Part shown: piece by piece, positions 18,683-26,563 of the stretch
Position numbering within the stretch: position 1 is the stretch's first letter
Layout: each line of letters opens with the position of its first letter
Assembly: GCA_945902215.1 (NCBI GenBank)
Contig: CAMDML010000009.1
Coordinates: 1 to 57,714, forward strand
Source of the DNA: Klebsiella pneumoniae
GTDB taxonomy: Bacteria > Pseudomonadota > Gammaproteobacteria > Pseudomonadales > Pseudohongiellaceae
DNA length: 57,714 nucleotides
Direction of reading: 5' to 3'
Notes under the pieces: generated by a model
The model's database searches: none
The model's input: only the letters and a program-made list of their open reading frames with translations
What the model was told of the DNA's origin: nothing
Program-made: the position numbers and the translations under genes

Positions 18683-19054
18683 ATGACCACTGCCAGTGAA
18701 CTCAAGAGAGCTGCAGTAGTTGAAATAGAAAAAGAAGCCGGTAACGAAGTAAGTGAATCGGAAGCAGTAAAAGCAGTAGCAAGCTCAGCACGACAAATGC
18801 ACAACGCAACTGAACTTGAAGAGCGTTGTAGCCCCCGCGACGATACCAGTTTCAGATTTAGCACCTCCATTAGTCCCTCTTATAGCACCATCTCCATCAC
18901 CGACTTTTGCAACGCCTTTAGCCCTGTAGGCAGTACGACTGCCTCCGCTAATTTGAGCCTTTTTTCTACTCAAGACTTCCCCACCCAACAGAATCCAGTA
19001 CCGCTTTGGCGCAACCAGCCAGAGCGTGCTTTTCACGCGATTTACGCGAACTGA
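18683..19054 (+). CDS. Possible small protein of unknown function (doubtful)
   Basis: This frame begins with ATG after a good GAGGAG ribosome site and encodes 123 residues. The first 47 are rich in Ala, Glu, Lys and Val and would form an amphipathic helix (SELKRAAVVEIEKEAG, ESEAVKAVASSA), using the same GCA/GTA codon style as the nearby histone-like gene. The remainder is Ser/Thr/Pro/Phe-rich and looks different. A +1 shift near 18830 would instead continue as an Ala/Pro-rich tail for about 34 residues. So the frame may be broken or only the N-terminal part is real. I recognise no family. Confidence 0.3.
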   Translation: MTTASELKRAAVVEIEKEAGNEVSESEAVKAVASSARQMHNATELEERCSPRDDTSFRFSTSISPSYSTISITDFCNAFSPVGSTTASANLSLFSTQDFPTQQNPVPLWRNQPERAFHAIYAN

Positions 19055-19206
19055 AAGACAGTAACTCGGTAGCCTACCCCCATATATAAGAAGAAAGACA
19101 AGGGGTGGAAAGGGGTTGCCGGAAACAAGAATGCCAAGATCCGGAGTTGCAGCAGTCGAGGCAAACCGGGTTAAAGCAGGACCGGACAGAACAGAAGCAG
19201 TGCCAG

Positions 19207-19218
19207 GGCCCGCGGGCC
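19207..19218. repeat. 12-base GC palindrome
   Basis: GGCCCGCGGGCC is a perfect 12-base palindrome in an otherwise gene-free stretch. No T-run follows, so it is not a terminator. Confidence 0.4.
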
Positions 19219-19345
19219 TGACGTGAAGCAGTCGTTCTTCCGGTAGTAGTAAGCGCTTCGTTGGTTGCCACAAGTAGTTGCCGCAAGGCAGTGGTACCGG
19301 GGAGGTGAAACGTACGTTAATTACACCGGAGGAAACATCATAGCT

Positions 19346-19633
19346 ATGAATATTGAAGCCAAAGCAGCATTAGCAGCAGCAAAGAAAACGGCTAAGAAAA
19401 AAGCGCCTGCCAAGAAAAAGGCAGCTAAGAAAAAAGCGCCAGCCAAAAAAGTAGCCAAAAAAGTAGCCAAGAAAAAAGCGAAGAAAAAAGCAGCATTCGC
19501 AGCGATGGCTGCCGCGAAAAAAACTGCCAAGAAAAAAGCTCCAAAGAAAAAAGTAGCAAAGAAAAAGGCAGCTAAGAAAGCTCCTGCCAAGAAAAAAGCA
19601 GCCAAGAAAAAAGCCAAAGCCAAGAAGAAGTAA
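19346..19633 (+). CDS. Histone H1-like Lys/Ala-rich nucleoid protein
   Basis: A 95-residue protein made almost entirely of Lys and Ala, with some Pro and Val, in repeated KKKA, AKKAPAKK and KKVAKK units. After a short non-basic N-terminus (MNIEAKAALAAA) the composition equals that of bacterial H1-like proteins such as HctB or the tail of AlgP. It is expected to bind DNA without sequence preference and condense the nucleoid. The ATG at 19346 has GGAGGAA upstream at 12 bases; the longer frame from 19265 adds non-basic residues and is unlikely. Such repeats are prone to length change. Confidence 0.82.
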   Translation: MNIEAKAALAAAKKTAKKKAPAKKKAAKKKAPAKKVAKKVAKKKAKKKAAFAAMAAAKKTAKKKAPKKKVAKKKAAKKAPAKKKAAKKKAKAKKK

Positions 19634-19655
19634 GGCCTAAGCTATTGTTCAGGCA

Positions 19656-19683
19656 CGCGGGGTATGCCGTTATTTACCCCGCG
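19656..19683 (+). other. Stem-loop after the histone-like gene
   Basis: CGCGGGGTA and TACCCCGCG pair perfectly (9 bp) around a 10-base loop. No T-run follows directly. It may stabilise the 3' end or help the terminator that follows. Confidence 0.55.
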
Positions 19684-19697
19684 ACTGATCTGCTTAT

Positions 19698-19733
19698 AAT
19701 CCCTCGGAGCCTAGCTTCGGGGGATTCTTTTTT
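19698..19733 (+). terminator. Rho-independent terminator
   Basis: A 13-bp stem (AATCCCTCGGAGC with GCTTCGGGGGATT, including two G-T pairs) closes a very short loop and is followed by CTTTTTT. It ends the histone-like transcript before tsaB. Confidence 0.85.
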
Positions 19734-19847
19734 ATGAACCGGCAAATTCTCTATTTGCCAAAGATGGGCGCGGTTCTGGGGCAGTTGCTTCGAGCGCCGC
19801 GGGTGCTACATTTTAGCTGGCAATGTCTCCCTTTTGTCGGGTTGTGA

Positions 19848-20528
19848 ATGACAGTAATTCTAGCGCTTGATACCTCTACTGAAGCTTGTTCCTGCGCGCT
19901 GTCTATTGATGGCCGGGTTGATGAAAGGCATGTGATCGCACCGCGGCAGCATGCGGCTCTTATCCTCTCCAACCTAGACTCCCTGATGCGCGACCACGGT
20001 CTGGCTTTTAACCGACTCGATGCCGTGGCTTGGGGGCGTGGGCCGGGTTCCTTTACCGGATTGCGTATTGCTGCGGGGGTTGCCCAGGGCATTGCTTTTG
20101 CCGCTGAGCTCCCCGTTATTGAGGTATCAACACTTGCCGCACTGGCGCTGGATGCCTATTCCACATCCGGGCAAACGCGGATTCTGGCTTGCCTCGATGC
20201 GCGAATCGATGAGGTGTACTGGGGGCTGTTCGAGATTCGGAACGGCTTACCGGCGGCGGTCGGGGGCGAGCACTTGTTCAAACCGGAGGCGATCCCTGCC
20301 GAGTTACTTACTGGCTCAGCGGACTGGATGGCTGCCGGCAATGGCCTTTGTTATGTCGACCGGTTTTCCCCCGCGCTCCGCGAACGCCTGAAATACAATC
20401 TGCCTGAACTTCTGCCCCGCGCCGGTCCTATCGCAACCATCGCCGCCGCCGCATTTGCCCGGCAGGAGTGGGTGACTGCCGAAGAGGTTCGCCCGGTGTA
20501 TCTGCGCGACAAAGTTACTCACCACTAA
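19848..20528 (+). CDS. tsaB: tRNA threonylcarbamoyladenosine biosynthesis protein TsaB
   Basis: A 226-residue protein of the ASKHA fold. The N-terminal ILALDTSTEACSCAL and the RGPGSFTGLRIA motif are typical of TsaB (YeaZ). With TsaD and TsaE it makes the t6A modification at position 37 of tRNAs that read ANN codons. The ATG at 19848 follows TTGTG. uppP starts 11 bases after the stop. Confidence 0.95.
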   Translation: MTVILALDTSTEACSCALSIDGRVDERHVIAPRQHAALILSNLDSLMRDHGLAFNRLDAVAWGRGPGSFTGLRIAAGVAQGIAFAAELPVIEVSTLAALALDAYSTSGQTRILACLDARIDEVYWGLFEIRNGLPAAVGGEHLFKPEAIPAELLTGSADWMAAGNGLCYVDRFSPALRERLKYNLPELLPRAGPIATIAAAAFARQEWVTAEEVRPVYLRDKVTHH

Positions 20529-20539
20529 GAAGCCACGTC

Positions 20540-21343
20540 ATGGATTTCGATGTTGTCAGAGCCACTGTTCTTGCCTTGATCCAGGGCTTCACCGAATTTT
20601 TGCCCATCTCCAGTTCGGCCCATTTGATTCTGCCATCGCAACTGCTGGGTTGGGAGGATCAGGGGCTGGGTTTCGATATGGCTCTGCATTTGGGTTCCCT
20701 GGTGGCCGTGCTGTTTTATTTCCGCCGGGATTTGGTTCAGGTAAGCCGGGCTATGCTTGTCCAGGTGGGTGGTGGTCAGGCATCTGATGAAAGTCGTCTG
20801 GGTTGGCATATTGTCATCGCGACAATCCCGGTACTGGTCGCGGGATTGTTGTTTCAGGACCTGGCGGAAACCTCACTGCGCAGCGTAACGGTGATTACCA
20901 CCACGACCCTCGTGTTCGGTCTCTTGTTGGGTATCGCGGACCGCACGGCGAAGCAAAACCGCACGCTTGCCCAGGTGAACTGGCAGATCAGCTTGATAAT
21001 TGGTCTCGCCCAGATGCTAGCCATCGTTCCAGGGACCTCGCGCTCCGGCATCACGATGACAGTGGCGCTGTTCTGCAACATGGAACGCTACGCTGCCGCG
21101 CGCTTCTCCTTTCTGCTGTCCATCCCGACCATCGGCGCTGCTGCGTCCCTCAAGTTGCTGGAACTTCTGGGCACGCCCGGCATCAATTGGAGTGAGCTGA
21201 TCTATGCCATGGTATTGGCGGCACTAACTGCCTTCGTCTGCATCCACTATTTCCTGAAGCTCATCAGCACCCTTGGCTTCCTCCCTTTCGTGGTGTACCG
21301 GCTGTTGCTGGGCACCTTTCTGCTGCTGTTTTTTGTGTTATGA
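20540..21343 (+). CDS. uppP: Undecaprenyl-diphosphatase (BacA/UppP)
   Basis: The 267-residue inner membrane protein has about seven hydrophobic segments and both family motifs: GFTEFLPISSSAHLIL near the N-terminus and IVPGTSRSGITMTVALF in the middle. It dephosphorylates undecaprenyl diphosphate for reuse in cell wall synthesis; overexpression confers bacitracin tolerance in other bacteria. The ATG at 20540 gives the standard N-terminus; an earlier frame start lies inside tsaB. The next gene overlaps its stop by 4 bases. Confidence 0.95.
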   Translation: MDFDVVRATVLALIQGFTEFLPISSSAHLILPSQLLGWEDQGLGFDMALHLGSLVAVLFYFRRDLVQVSRAMLVQVGGGQASDESRLGWHIVIATIPVLVAGLLFQDLAETSLRSVTVITTTTLVFGLLLGIADRTAKQNRTLAQVNWQISLIIGLAQMLAIVPGTSRSGITMTVALFCNMERYAAARFSFLLSIPTIGAAASLKLLELLGTPGINWSELIYAMVLAALTAFVCIHYFLKLISTLGFLPFVVYRLLLGTFLLLFFVL

Positions 21344-22542
21344 CCGGCGCGCCAACAGAGGCTCAAACCATGTACATCAGGGACACTGCCGCAACCAACC
21401 CTGACAAGATCATTCTTCGTGCCGACCCGGCCGCGCTCGACGACCTCAACTACCGCTTGCGCCATACGCGGTGGCCGGACGAGTACGCGAACGCAGCTTG
21501 GGCCTACGGCACCAACAAGGCATACCTGCAGGATCTCGTGCGCTATTGGGCAGACGACTACGACTGGGGTGCGCAGGAAGCCTGGCTCAATACTTTTGAC
21601 CACTACAAAACGGCAATCGACGGGATCGGCATCCACTATATTCACCAACGTAGCGCCGACCCGAATGCGATGCCGGTACTGCTTTTACACGGCTGGCCGG
21701 GCAGTTACGTGCAGATGCTGAGGTTGGTGCCGCTGCTGACCGATCCGGCTGCGCACGGTCTGGACGGCCCTTCGTTCCATGTCGTTGCCGCCTCGCTGCC
21801 TGGTTTCGGCTACTCGGATGCGGCGCAGGCTCCCGGCATGGGGATGGAGGGAATCGCAACGCTGATGAACAAGTTGATGGTAACTGTGCTCGGGTATGCC
21901 AAATATGGTGCGCGCGGCGCTGATCTGGGTGGAGTCACAATCGACCAACTCGGCCGGCATTTTCCCGGCAACCTGATTGGTATGCATCTTACGCAGATCA
22001 TCGTCGCAGGTGCCCCGCCAATGCCGCCGGAGAACGCTACGCAGGCCGAGCGTGACTTTCTGGTGGCCAGCACCGTGATCGGTAATACCGAAATTGCCTA
22101 TGCGCGCATGCATTCTACCAAGCCGCAGACACTGGCTTACGCTCTTAACGACTCTCCTGCGGGGCTCGCCGGCTGGATCGTGGAAAAGTACCGCAGCTGG
22201 GGCGACACCGGCGGCAATATCGAAAGCCGCTTCACCCAGGATTTCATCCTGACGACGCTGACCACCTACTGGCTGACGCAAACGATCGCGTCTTCCGTGC
22301 GCACGTACTATGAGATGTACCGGAACCGGGGCAACACCAGCCGGGTCGGCGTGCCGGTTGCGTTCCTGATGAGCCAGAAGGACATGTTCCCACCAGCGCC
22401 GCGCGAATGGGCTGAGCGTACTCATAACGTGGTCCAATTTTCCGAGACGCCCACTGGCGGGCACTTTCTGGAATGGGAGGAGCCGGAACTGGTCGCGCGC
22501 GACCTACAGACCTTCTTTGGCAGACTGAAGGAGGCGCGCTGA
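21340..22542 (+). CDS. Epoxide hydrolase family alpha/beta hydrolase (EHN domain)
   Basis: A 400-residue protein with an N-terminal epoxide-hydrolase domain (LDDLNYRLRHTRWPDE) and an alpha/beta hydrolase core. The oxyanion motif HGWPGS is at residues 117-122, the nucleophile is Asp195 in GADLGG, and the catalytic His is in GGHFLEWEEP. The family opens epoxides to diols; the substrate cannot be inferred. The ATG at 21340 overlaps uppP; MYIRD at 21370 is an alternative start. A SnoaL-like gene follows with overlapping stop/start, suggesting a small catabolic unit. Confidence 0.88.
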   Translation: MTGAPTEAQTMYIRDTAATNPDKIILRADPAALDDLNYRLRHTRWPDEYANAAWAYGTNKAYLQDLVRYWADDYDWGAQEAWLNTFDHYKTAIDGIGIHYIHQRSADPNAMPVLLLHGWPGSYVQMLRLVPLLTDPAAHGLDGPSFHVVAASLPGFGYSDAAQAPGMGMEGIATLMNKLMVTVLGYAKYGARGADLGGVTIDQLGRHFPGNLIGMHLTQIIVAGAPPMPPENATQAERDFLVASTVIGNTEIAYARMHSTKPQTLAYALNDSPAGLAGWIVEKYRSWGDTGGNIESRFTQDFILTTLTTYWLTQTIASSVRTYYEMYRNRGNTSRVGVPVAFLMSQKDMFPPAPREWAERTHNVVQFSETPTGGHFLEWEEPELVARDLQTFFGRLKEAR

Positions 22543-22988
22543 TGACGGTGACGGAACTGACTGAACTGCAGGCAATCGAACTGGCCTGCACCAAACTCGT
22601 CAACCAGTTCGCGGTGTATAACGATCTGGGTCGCCACGAGGAATTGGCGGAACTGTTTACCGACGATGGCCGTTACGCGCGGCCGACCGATCCCGCCAGC
22701 TTTGTCGAGGGTAGGGCCAAGCTGCTCGCCGCATTCAAGGCGCGGCCGCAGGACAAGCTGGTCCGGCATCTCGTCACCAACATCCTGATCGAGGTGATCA
22801 GTCCCACAACGGCCAAAGGCTTCAGCTACGTAACCCAGTATTCCGGCAGCACCACAAAGCCGGCGGTGACCCACGGCTGGCAAGCCAATCCTTCGCGACT
22901 GGTCGGCGAATACTCCGACGACTTCGTATTGACCCCGGCAGGCTGGAAGATTAAACAGCGCAGCGGGAAGCTCATTTTTACCACCTGA
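22542..22988 (+). CDS. SnoaL-like / NTF2-fold protein
   Basis: A 148-residue protein with a cone-like NTF2 fold pattern: LACTKLVNQFAVYNDLGRHEELAELFTDDGRY, then a strand-rich second half ending WKIKQRSGKLIF. Similar proteins are polyketide cyclases, hydroxylases, dehydratases or ligand binders, so function is not fixed. The start ATG overlaps the TGA of the epoxide hydrolase gene, with GGAGG upstream, so the two are co-translated. Confidence 0.78.
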   Translation: MTVTELTELQAIELACTKLVNQFAVYNDLGRHEELAELFTDDGRYARPTDPASFVEGRAKLLAAFKARPQDKLVRHLVTNILIEVISPTTAKGFSYVTQYSGSTTKPAVTHGWQANPSRLVGEYSDDFVLTPAGWKIKQRSGKLIFTT

Positions 22989-23001
22989 ACGCCAGCAGGT
23001 G

Positions 23002-23403
23002 TTAACGATAGTTCAGTTCGATCTTGAGCCCGTTGGGATCATTGCAGAACAACTGCGTAAGCCCGACCTGCGGCACTTCGTGGCGGTGGTAGGGAATGCC
23101 CAGCGCATCCAGTTTGCGTGCCATCTCATTCGCATCCGTGCCGTTGAAGGCAACATGATCGAGCGGGCCGGTGCCGGGAGTACGCGTGGTTACCGGAATA
23201 CCAAGCCTGTTGGAGTGCATCGTATAGGTTTCCCATTCCGCAATGTGGATCACCGGCGTCTCGCCGAGGTAAAGCCAGTGGCCGGGAAAACCCAGCTCGG
23301 CACGGAAGCCGACTGTGAGCCCTATCACGTCGCGGTAGAAGTCGCGGGTGGCGTCAATATCGGTACTCATGACCAGATAATGTTCGAGTTTGTGCAGCGG
23401 CAT
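23002..23403 (-). CDS. VOC (glyoxalase/bleomycin resistance/dioxygenase) family protein
   Basis: A 133-residue protein starting MPLHKLEHYLV, with AAGGGGA as ribosome site. It has the two beta-alpha-beta-beta-beta modules of the vicinal-oxygen-chelate fold: DATRDFYRDVIGL in the first and GTGPLDHVAFNGTD in the second, closing with FCNDPNGLKIELNY. Metal ligands are probably His8, a Glu or His in the middle, and the final Glu. It could be a dioxygenase or glyoxalase-like enzyme. It runs opposite to its neighbours. A longer start at 23469 adds residues not expected in the family. Confidence 0.82.
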   Translation of the reverse strand: MPLHKLEHYLVMSTDIDATRDFYRDVIGLTVGFRAELGFPGHWLYLGETPVIHIAEWETYTMHSNRLGIPVTTRTPGTGPLDHVAFNGTDANEMARKLDALGIPYHRHEVPQVGLTQLFCNDPNGLKIELNYR

Positions 23404-23489
23404 GCAAGTTCCCCTTGGCAACAGATGTGCGCAGGATAGGGGGCGCCCAAGCCAAATACAACGCGGCACCGTGATGAAGCGTCCACTCT

Positions 23490-24305
23490 TTGCCTCTCAT
23501 GGCATCTGGTGCTGGACTGGACGCAAGGCCCTCCCTGTTGAAACTTTCCTGTTTGCTGGCGTTCGCCCCTGTTGCCTTTATGTACAGTGCGATGGCACAA
23601 GACACATCCGGTGAATCACTCAACGGTACAGTAACTCTCAGCGGCGGCTCTTGCCCGATCCGCATGGGGTCGACATTGTTCCGGGTGGCGACACGGCTGT
23701 CGAAGATCTTGGGGCAGATCTACGGCATATTTGCCGGCATCTCTGACTACCCGGGGGAGGAGAATGATCTCGACCTGACCGATCAGGATGCCTTGCGGGC
23801 CCGAGACGCGTTGCTTGAGGGTGCGGGCATGAATCCCAACAACGCGTATACGCTGCTTGATGGCGATGCGACGCTCGGCAACTTCACCAGCGCGATGAGC
23901 AACATCGGCTCAGAGATCGGTCCGGACGACACGCTGGTGATCTTTTACTCCGGCCACGGCAGCCAGCACTCGCGCACAAACGGGCCAAACAATACCGAAC
24001 AGGTCGCGTACAAATTCGAGGCGGGCGGTTATCTTGCGGTCTTCTTTGAGGACGCCGTACGCGGCCACTTTGCCGATGGCGACATGAACAGCCAGCTGAC
24101 CCCGATGGAGCTCAGCGAATACATCCACGAACGCTATCGTTTCGACGTGAAGCCTGAGGGTTCTGAAGTTGCCAGCGCCAGCGCACGCGTAACCGGGCCG
24201 GCGTCGGTCTACCGTATTTCCTGTCTAAAGCTCCGCCAATACTCCGCGCAACACTCCTTGCAACACCGCCAGCGCGGCTTCAATATCCGCGTCAGACACC
24301 AGTAG
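23490..24305 (+). pseudogene. Decayed caspase-like protease (peptidase C14), catalytic Cys missing
   Basis: The frame contains a signal-peptide-like segment (LLKLSCLLAFAPVAFMYSAMAQ) and the start of a caspase domain: YGIFAGISDYPG, then LVIFYSGHGSQHS with the catalytic His at about residue 156. The following part that should hold the catalytic Cys (DACxSG-like) is absent: the frame jumps from a short NTEQ stretch to GGYLAVFFEDAVRGHFADGDMNSQLTPMELSEYI, a C-terminal caspase segment. So about 60-80 residues seem deleted. The best ribosome-site start, ATG at 23474, is in another frame and closes at 23629, which suggests an N-terminal frameshift too. The last 35 residues run into unrelated sequence. 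Confidence 0.72.
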
Positions 24306-24430
24306 ATCCGGTAACAAGCGGATGATGCCGTTGCGTGTGGGGACTACGAGCAGCCCTTTGTCTGCACAAAGGTGGGTCAGCTGACGGCTGTGCGTTTGGT
24401 CACGGAATTCAAGCGCACACAGAAAACTAG
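24225..24430 (-). pseudogene. C-terminal scrap of a class III aminotransferase
   Basis: On the minus strand about 65 codons read like the end of acetylornithine- or diaminobutyrate-type aminotransferases: ADKGLLVVPTRNGIIRLLP then SDADIEAALAVLQGVL. The family is normally about 400 residues, and upstream sequence leads directly into the pepF gene, so this is a remnant. Its 5' boundary is only approximate. Confidence 0.65.
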
Positions 24431-24490
24431 TTTGTTCGTCGTGAACTGTCAAACAATCAGGATTTGATGTATCGGGTGTCCGGGAAAAAA

Positions 24491-26374
24491 TCAGTTCTGG
24501 TTCCCGCGCTCATCGAGTATTTTTTCCATTTCATCCATGATCGCGTTCATCCGGTTCACGACCGCCTGGTAGGGTTCTGGTGTGGCCAGATCGACTCCAG
24601 CATTGCGCAGGATGTTGTAGGGATAGTCAGAGCCGCCAGCACGCAGCAGGTTGCGGAAGTTGTCGACGCCGGCTTGGCCGTCTTCGGCGATTTTCGCATA
24701 GAGCGCTGTGCCTGCAGTCAGTGAGGTCGCATACTGGAACACGTACATGTTGTAGTAGAAGTGCGGCACGAACATCCACTCGTTGGTGTACAAATCGTCA
24801 ACGATCACCACGCCTTCGTCATGCCCGTGGTAACGCCGTACAAGCTCACCGTACATTTCCGAGATGCGTTCACCGGTGAGCGCTTCACCGCGCTCAACCG
24901 CTTCATAAAGTGACAGCTCGAATTCCGCGAACATTGTTTGGCGGAAAAAAGTGCCGCGCAGGTTCTCAAGGCCGTAGCCAAGATAGAACAGCTTCTCGTC
25001 GGTTGTTGTCGCGTTGGCGGCCATGTATTGCTGCAGGATCAGTTCCAGCGAGGTTGACGGAATTTCGGCCGTGAACGTCGCATAGTCGGCAGTTTCGAAA
25101 GGCTGGGTTTCGCGCGCGTGCAACGTGTGCATCGCATGGCCCCATTCGTGCGCAAAGGTCGACAGGCCGTCGAAATCATCGTTGTGATTGAGTAGCAGGT
25201 AGGGGTGCACATCGTAAGCCGCACCCTGCATGTAGGCGCCGCTGCGCTTGCCCTGTTGCGGATATACGTGCATCCAGCGGTCATCGATCGCCGCACGCTG
25301 CATCTCTACCCAGTCGTCGCCGAGAATGGCCATCGCATCCAGCGTGATCGCTTCGGTGGTCGCTATGTCGAATGACTGGTCATGTGACACGAGCGGCGGA
25401 TAGATGTCGTAGTAGTGCATCTGGTCAACGCCCAGCATGCGGCCGCGCAGTTTGAAATAACGGTGCAGCGTGGGCAGTGCCTTGTTCACTTCCGCAACCA
25501 GCGTGTGGTAAACCGCGGGCGGCAGGTTGTCGCTGGCGAGCTGGCGTTCCAGCATGCTGTCGTACTTGCGCGCCTTGGTCAGCGCCACCTGCATTTGAAT
25601 GTGGCCCTGCAGCATCATGCCCACGCTGTTGCTGTATTCCTTCCACTTGGTCCAGAAGGAGTCGAACACCTGCCGTCGTACTTCGCGGTCAGGGCTTGCG
25701 CGCCAGCGGTTGTAACCCTGCGAATCGATGCGGGCCTCTTCGCCGCCGAGGGTTAGCACGGGGAAAGGAATGTCGGAGTTGGACATGACGCCATAGATAT
25801 TCTGCGGCGCGTCGAAGGACTGGGAAAATAACGCCAAGGTCTGCTCGGCTTCCGCACCGAGGGTGTGTTCTGCTTGCCGCAGCGTGTTTTCCAGTTGGTG
25901 ACGGAACGGAGCGAGATCGGGGTTCTCATCGAGAAACTGGCGGATACGGTCTGCGCCTACCGCAATTAATTCGGGATCCATCCACGCCGTGGCTTCACGC
26001 ATGCGAGCGAGCATGGTCTCACCCAACTGGTTGCGCTCCTGGGCTTCGGTGTTGCGCAAATCCTCATCGCTCTGCAGGCTGGAATAGACGTAGGTGCGCA
26101 ATGCCTGGCGGTTGGTGTCCGAGACGAAACGCAACGCGGCATGCAAGGTTTGGCTACTGGTGCCAAGCGTGCCCTGATAAGCGGCAATCTTGGCGAACTC
26201 GAGCAACAAGCGTTCACGTTCCTGGTTCCAGGCCTCGATACCGGGGAACAAATGTTCAAGGTTCCATTGGTTCGCGGGATCGACGGGGCGAACTTCCTGC
26301 CCGAAGGTGGGGAGTGCGAGCATCAGAACGGCGCAGTAAAGAATGCAACAGAAGGTGGACACGAAGCGGCGCAT
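24491..26374 (-). CDS. Oligoendopeptidase F family metallopeptidase, exported
   Basis: A 627-residue M3-type peptidase. The zinc motif HEWGH lies at about residue 408 (FAHEWGHAMHTLHA), and the substrate segment GAAYDVHPYLLLNHN is typical of PepF. The N-terminus MRRFVSTFCCILYCAVLMLALPTFGQ is a signal peptide, so the enzyme should act in the periplasm, unlike the cytosolic PepF of Gram-positive bacteria. It cuts oligopeptides. I chose ATG at 26374; the longer frame from 26431 adds 19 residues before the signal. The gene closes an accessory-like region and diverges from pyruvate kinase. Confidence 0.88.
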   Translation of the reverse strand: MRRFVSTFCCILYCAVLMLALPTFGQEVRPVDPANQWNLEHLFPGIEAWNQERERLLLEFAKIAAYQGTLGTSSQTLHAALRFVSDTNRQALRTYVYSSLQSDEDLRNTEAQERNQLGETMLARMREATAWMDPELIAVGADRIRQFLDENPDLAPFRHQLENTLRQAEHTLGAEAEQTLALFSQSFDAPQNIYGVMSNSDIPFPVLTLGGEEARIDSQGYNRWRASPDREVRRQVFDSFWTKWKEYSNSVGMMLQGHIQMQVALTKARKYDSMLERQLASDNLPPAVYHTLVAEVNKALPTLHRYFKLRGRMLGVDQMHYYDIYPPLVSHDQSFDIATTEAITLDAMAILGDDWVEMQRAAIDDRWMHVYPQQGKRSGAYMQGAAYDVHPYLLLNHNDDFDGLSTFAHEWGHAMHTLHARETQPFETADYATFTAEIPSTSLELILQQYMAANATTTDEKLFYLGYGLENLRGTFFRQTMFAEFELSLYEAVERGEALTGERISEMYGELVRRYHGHDEGVVIVDDLYTNEWMFVPHFYYNMYVFQYATSLTAGTALYAKIAEDGQAGVDNFRNLLRAGGSDYPYNILRNAGVDLATPEPYQAVVNRMNAIMDEMEKILDERGNQN

Positions 26375-26563
26375 GAAAGACTCCGGCGATGGTGAAGACA
26401 ATGGATACCGATGTAACAAAGCTGCCAACAAAGTGCAACGGGGGTGGGACTGAGCAAGGCGCTTGTGTTACCATCGGCCCCAGTAAAATATCCTTGTATT
26501 TCAACGCACTTCGGTGAAATTCCGAGTGCCTGGCTCTGAGTGAAAAGTTCTGAGTGAAAAGTT

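Larger units (their letters stand above)
18438..19345. other. 908-base stretch without a confident gene
   Basis: Between adk and the histone-like gene I see no recognisable family on either strand. It holds one candidate promoter, one possible small ORF with a ribosome site (18683-19054), a GC-rich palindrome at 19207-19218, and a G/A-rich strand between 19090 and 19340. The minus-strand frame 18785-19273 starts with TTG and has no clear ribosome site or homology. A long 5' leader for the histone-like gene, a non-coding RNA or decayed coding sequence are all possible. Confidence 0.5.

Noticed and set aside
18785-19273. A 162-codon minus-strand frame in the orphan region
   Set aside because: It starts with TTG, has no clear ribosome site, and its composition is uneven without any known motif.
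19321-19623. A 100-codon minus-strand frame rich in Phe, Ala and Leu
   Set aside because: It is the mirror of the Lys/Ala repeats of the histone-like gene (AAG/GCA read as CTT/TGC), not a separate membrane protein.
19346-19633. Repeats that might suggest a CRISPR array
   Set aside because: The repeats are short, uneven and code for Lys/Ala units; there are no spacers or cas genes.
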